Assembly (NCBI GenBank): GCA_949283235.1 | Contig: CASDRY010000007.1 | Coordinates: 1-43,024 of the forward strand | DNA: 43,024 nucleotides | Source of the DNA: an uncultured Spirochaetales bacterium | Lineage (GTDB): Bacteria > Spirochaetota > Spirochaetia > Sphaerochaetales > Sphaerochaetaceae | Reading direction: 5' to 3' | Program-made: the position numbers and the translations under genes | Notes under the pieces: generated by a model | The model's input: only the letters and a program-made list of their open reading frames with translations | Databases searched by the model: none | Told to the model about the DNA's origin: nothing | Shown here: in pieces, positions 42,275 through 43,024 of the stretch | How positions within the stretch are numbered: the stretch's first letter is position 1 | How the letters are laid out: every line of letters starts with the position of its first letter

Positions 42275-43007
42275 TTCCGACTCCTTTCAGTGCTTCAAGA
42301 GCAATGATTATCTCGTTTTCTTCTCCCATCATCGAGAGCTTTTCCTCATCGGCATACTTTCCTACAGAGGTCGGTACGTCGCTTTGGAATCCTGATACAG
42401 TATTCAGAACAGAAGCTGCATGAACACCTCTGAGCATTGCCACCGTGAGAACTGTTGCAGTTTCCATATCCGAAGCCAATGCTGGAGTTTTCGACCATTT
42501 CCTGTATAGCTCCGGATTCCTGTCACTATACATTGTATCATGGCTTCTGCAGATTCCGAGATAGTGGCTTATGCCAGCCTTTTCTGCTTTTTCCTTAAGA
42601 AGGGAGAGAAGGGTGTAATCTGCAATTGCAGGGAATTCCGGTTCAATATACCCACGGCTTGTTCCATCATCCCTTATAGCACCTGTAACGAGAACAAGAT
42701 CTCCTACATGCACATCTTCCTTAAGGGAACCGGAGCTTCCTATTCTTATCATCCACTCAACGCCTATTTTCTTCAGCTCTTCGACAGCTATCGCAGCAGA
42801 GGGACCACCCATTCCTGTAGAGATTGCAAGGATTCTTGTTCCTTTGTAATTTCCAGCAATGCTTCTATATTCACGCGCCATGCCATAGTCGGTTATGTCT
42901 GTGAAATGACCAGCTATGCGTTCAACTCTTCCTGGATCTCCTGGGAGAATCGCGAGCTTGGTTCCTATACTATCATCCAGCCTAATATGTGGCATCTTAG
43001 AACTCAT
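42264..43007 (-). CDS. udp: uridine phosphorylase-like nucleoside phosphorylase
   Basis: 247 residues, hexameric NP-I family. AILPGDPGRVERIAGHF (residues about 18-34) holds the phosphate-binding GDPGR loop, ISTGMGGPSAAIAVEEL and IGSSGSL follow, and SDMETATVLTVAMLRGVHAA holds the ribose-binding Met-Glu. These match uridine phosphorylases more closely than DeoD. It is the first gene of the ECF operon in the window; its promoter lies at or beyond the right edge. Confidence 0.88.
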   Translation of the reverse strand: MSSKMPHIRLDDSIGTKLAILPGDPGRVERIAGHFTDITDYGMAREYRSIAGNYKGTRILAISTGMGGPSAAIAVEELKKIGVEWMIRIGSSGSLKEDVHVGDLVLVTGAIRDDGTSRGYIEPEFPAIADYTLLSLLKEKAEKAGISHYLGICRSHDTMYSDRNPELYRKWSKTPALASDMETATVLTVAMLRGVHAASVLNTVSGFQSDVPTSVGKYADEEKLSMMGEENEIIIALEALKGVGNGR

Positions 43008-43024
43008 ATTTATTCGCCTTCTGC

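Overview
The window looks like chromosome from a gut-type spirochaete, most likely Sphaerochaetaceae (inference). The main clue is the three solute-binding proteins, whose signal peptides end in a Phe-Ala-(Ser/Gln)-Gly run with no lipobox cysteine. A saccharolytic and nucleoside-scavenging gene set and typical spirochaete ATPase and toxin-antitoxin accessory genes fit the same picture. There are 36 protein-coding genes, tightly packed, often with ATGA or TAATG overlaps. I saw no rRNA, tRNA, CRISPR array or insertion sequence.

Layout. (1) 282-9687: a leftward hexuronate operon (BASS-family transporter, uxaB, uxaA, uxaC, IclR regulator), divergent from a 1044-residue regulator that joins a LacI-like sensor, histidine-kinase-like and receiver-like remnants, and an AraC DNA-binding domain. 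(2) 9750-12024: an accessory patch with an ATPase/DUF234-type gene, a decayed copy of an antitoxin HTH, and an intact HigBA-like toxin-antitoxin pair. (3) 12173-16808: two permeases, a binding protein and a GH105 unsaturated rhamnogalacturonyl hydrolase, i.e. import and cleavage of pectin fragments that would feed region 1. (4) 16944-18772: a surface lipoprotein gene interrupted by a G8 tract. (5) 18922-20229: an AAA/DUF4143 ATPase preceded by three 13-bp repeats at exact 33-bp spacing. (6) 20409-26083: a BMP/PnrA-type nucleoside ABC importer with purine nucleoside phosphorylase. (7) 26182-27561: a second beta-helix-like lipoprotein with a G9 tract between its -35 and -10 boxes. (8) 27698-30621: a DUF3990/XRE toxin-antitoxin candidate, then a metallophosphoesterase and a ParB-like protein. 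(9) 30610-33171: leftward flavodoxin, Gfo/Idh oxidoreductase and ABC ATPase genes. (10) 33325-39233: a LacI regulator with a PhnD-C-E-E importer and a cytoplasmic 5'-nucleotidase-like enzyme. (11) 39223-43007: a leftward uridine phosphorylase plus a complete ECF transporter (S, T, fused A).

The most interesting system is the pair of lipoprotein genes 9 kb apart, each with a homopolymeric G tract at a position that controls expression: one in the 5' coding region (this sequence reads OFF) and one in the promoter spacer. This looks like a two-mode phase-variation system for surface proteins. A second pattern is that several operon-first genes have no Shine-Dalgarno sequence and a -10-like box about 7 bases before the ATG, suggesting leaderless mRNAs, whereas internal genes have strong GGAGG sites.
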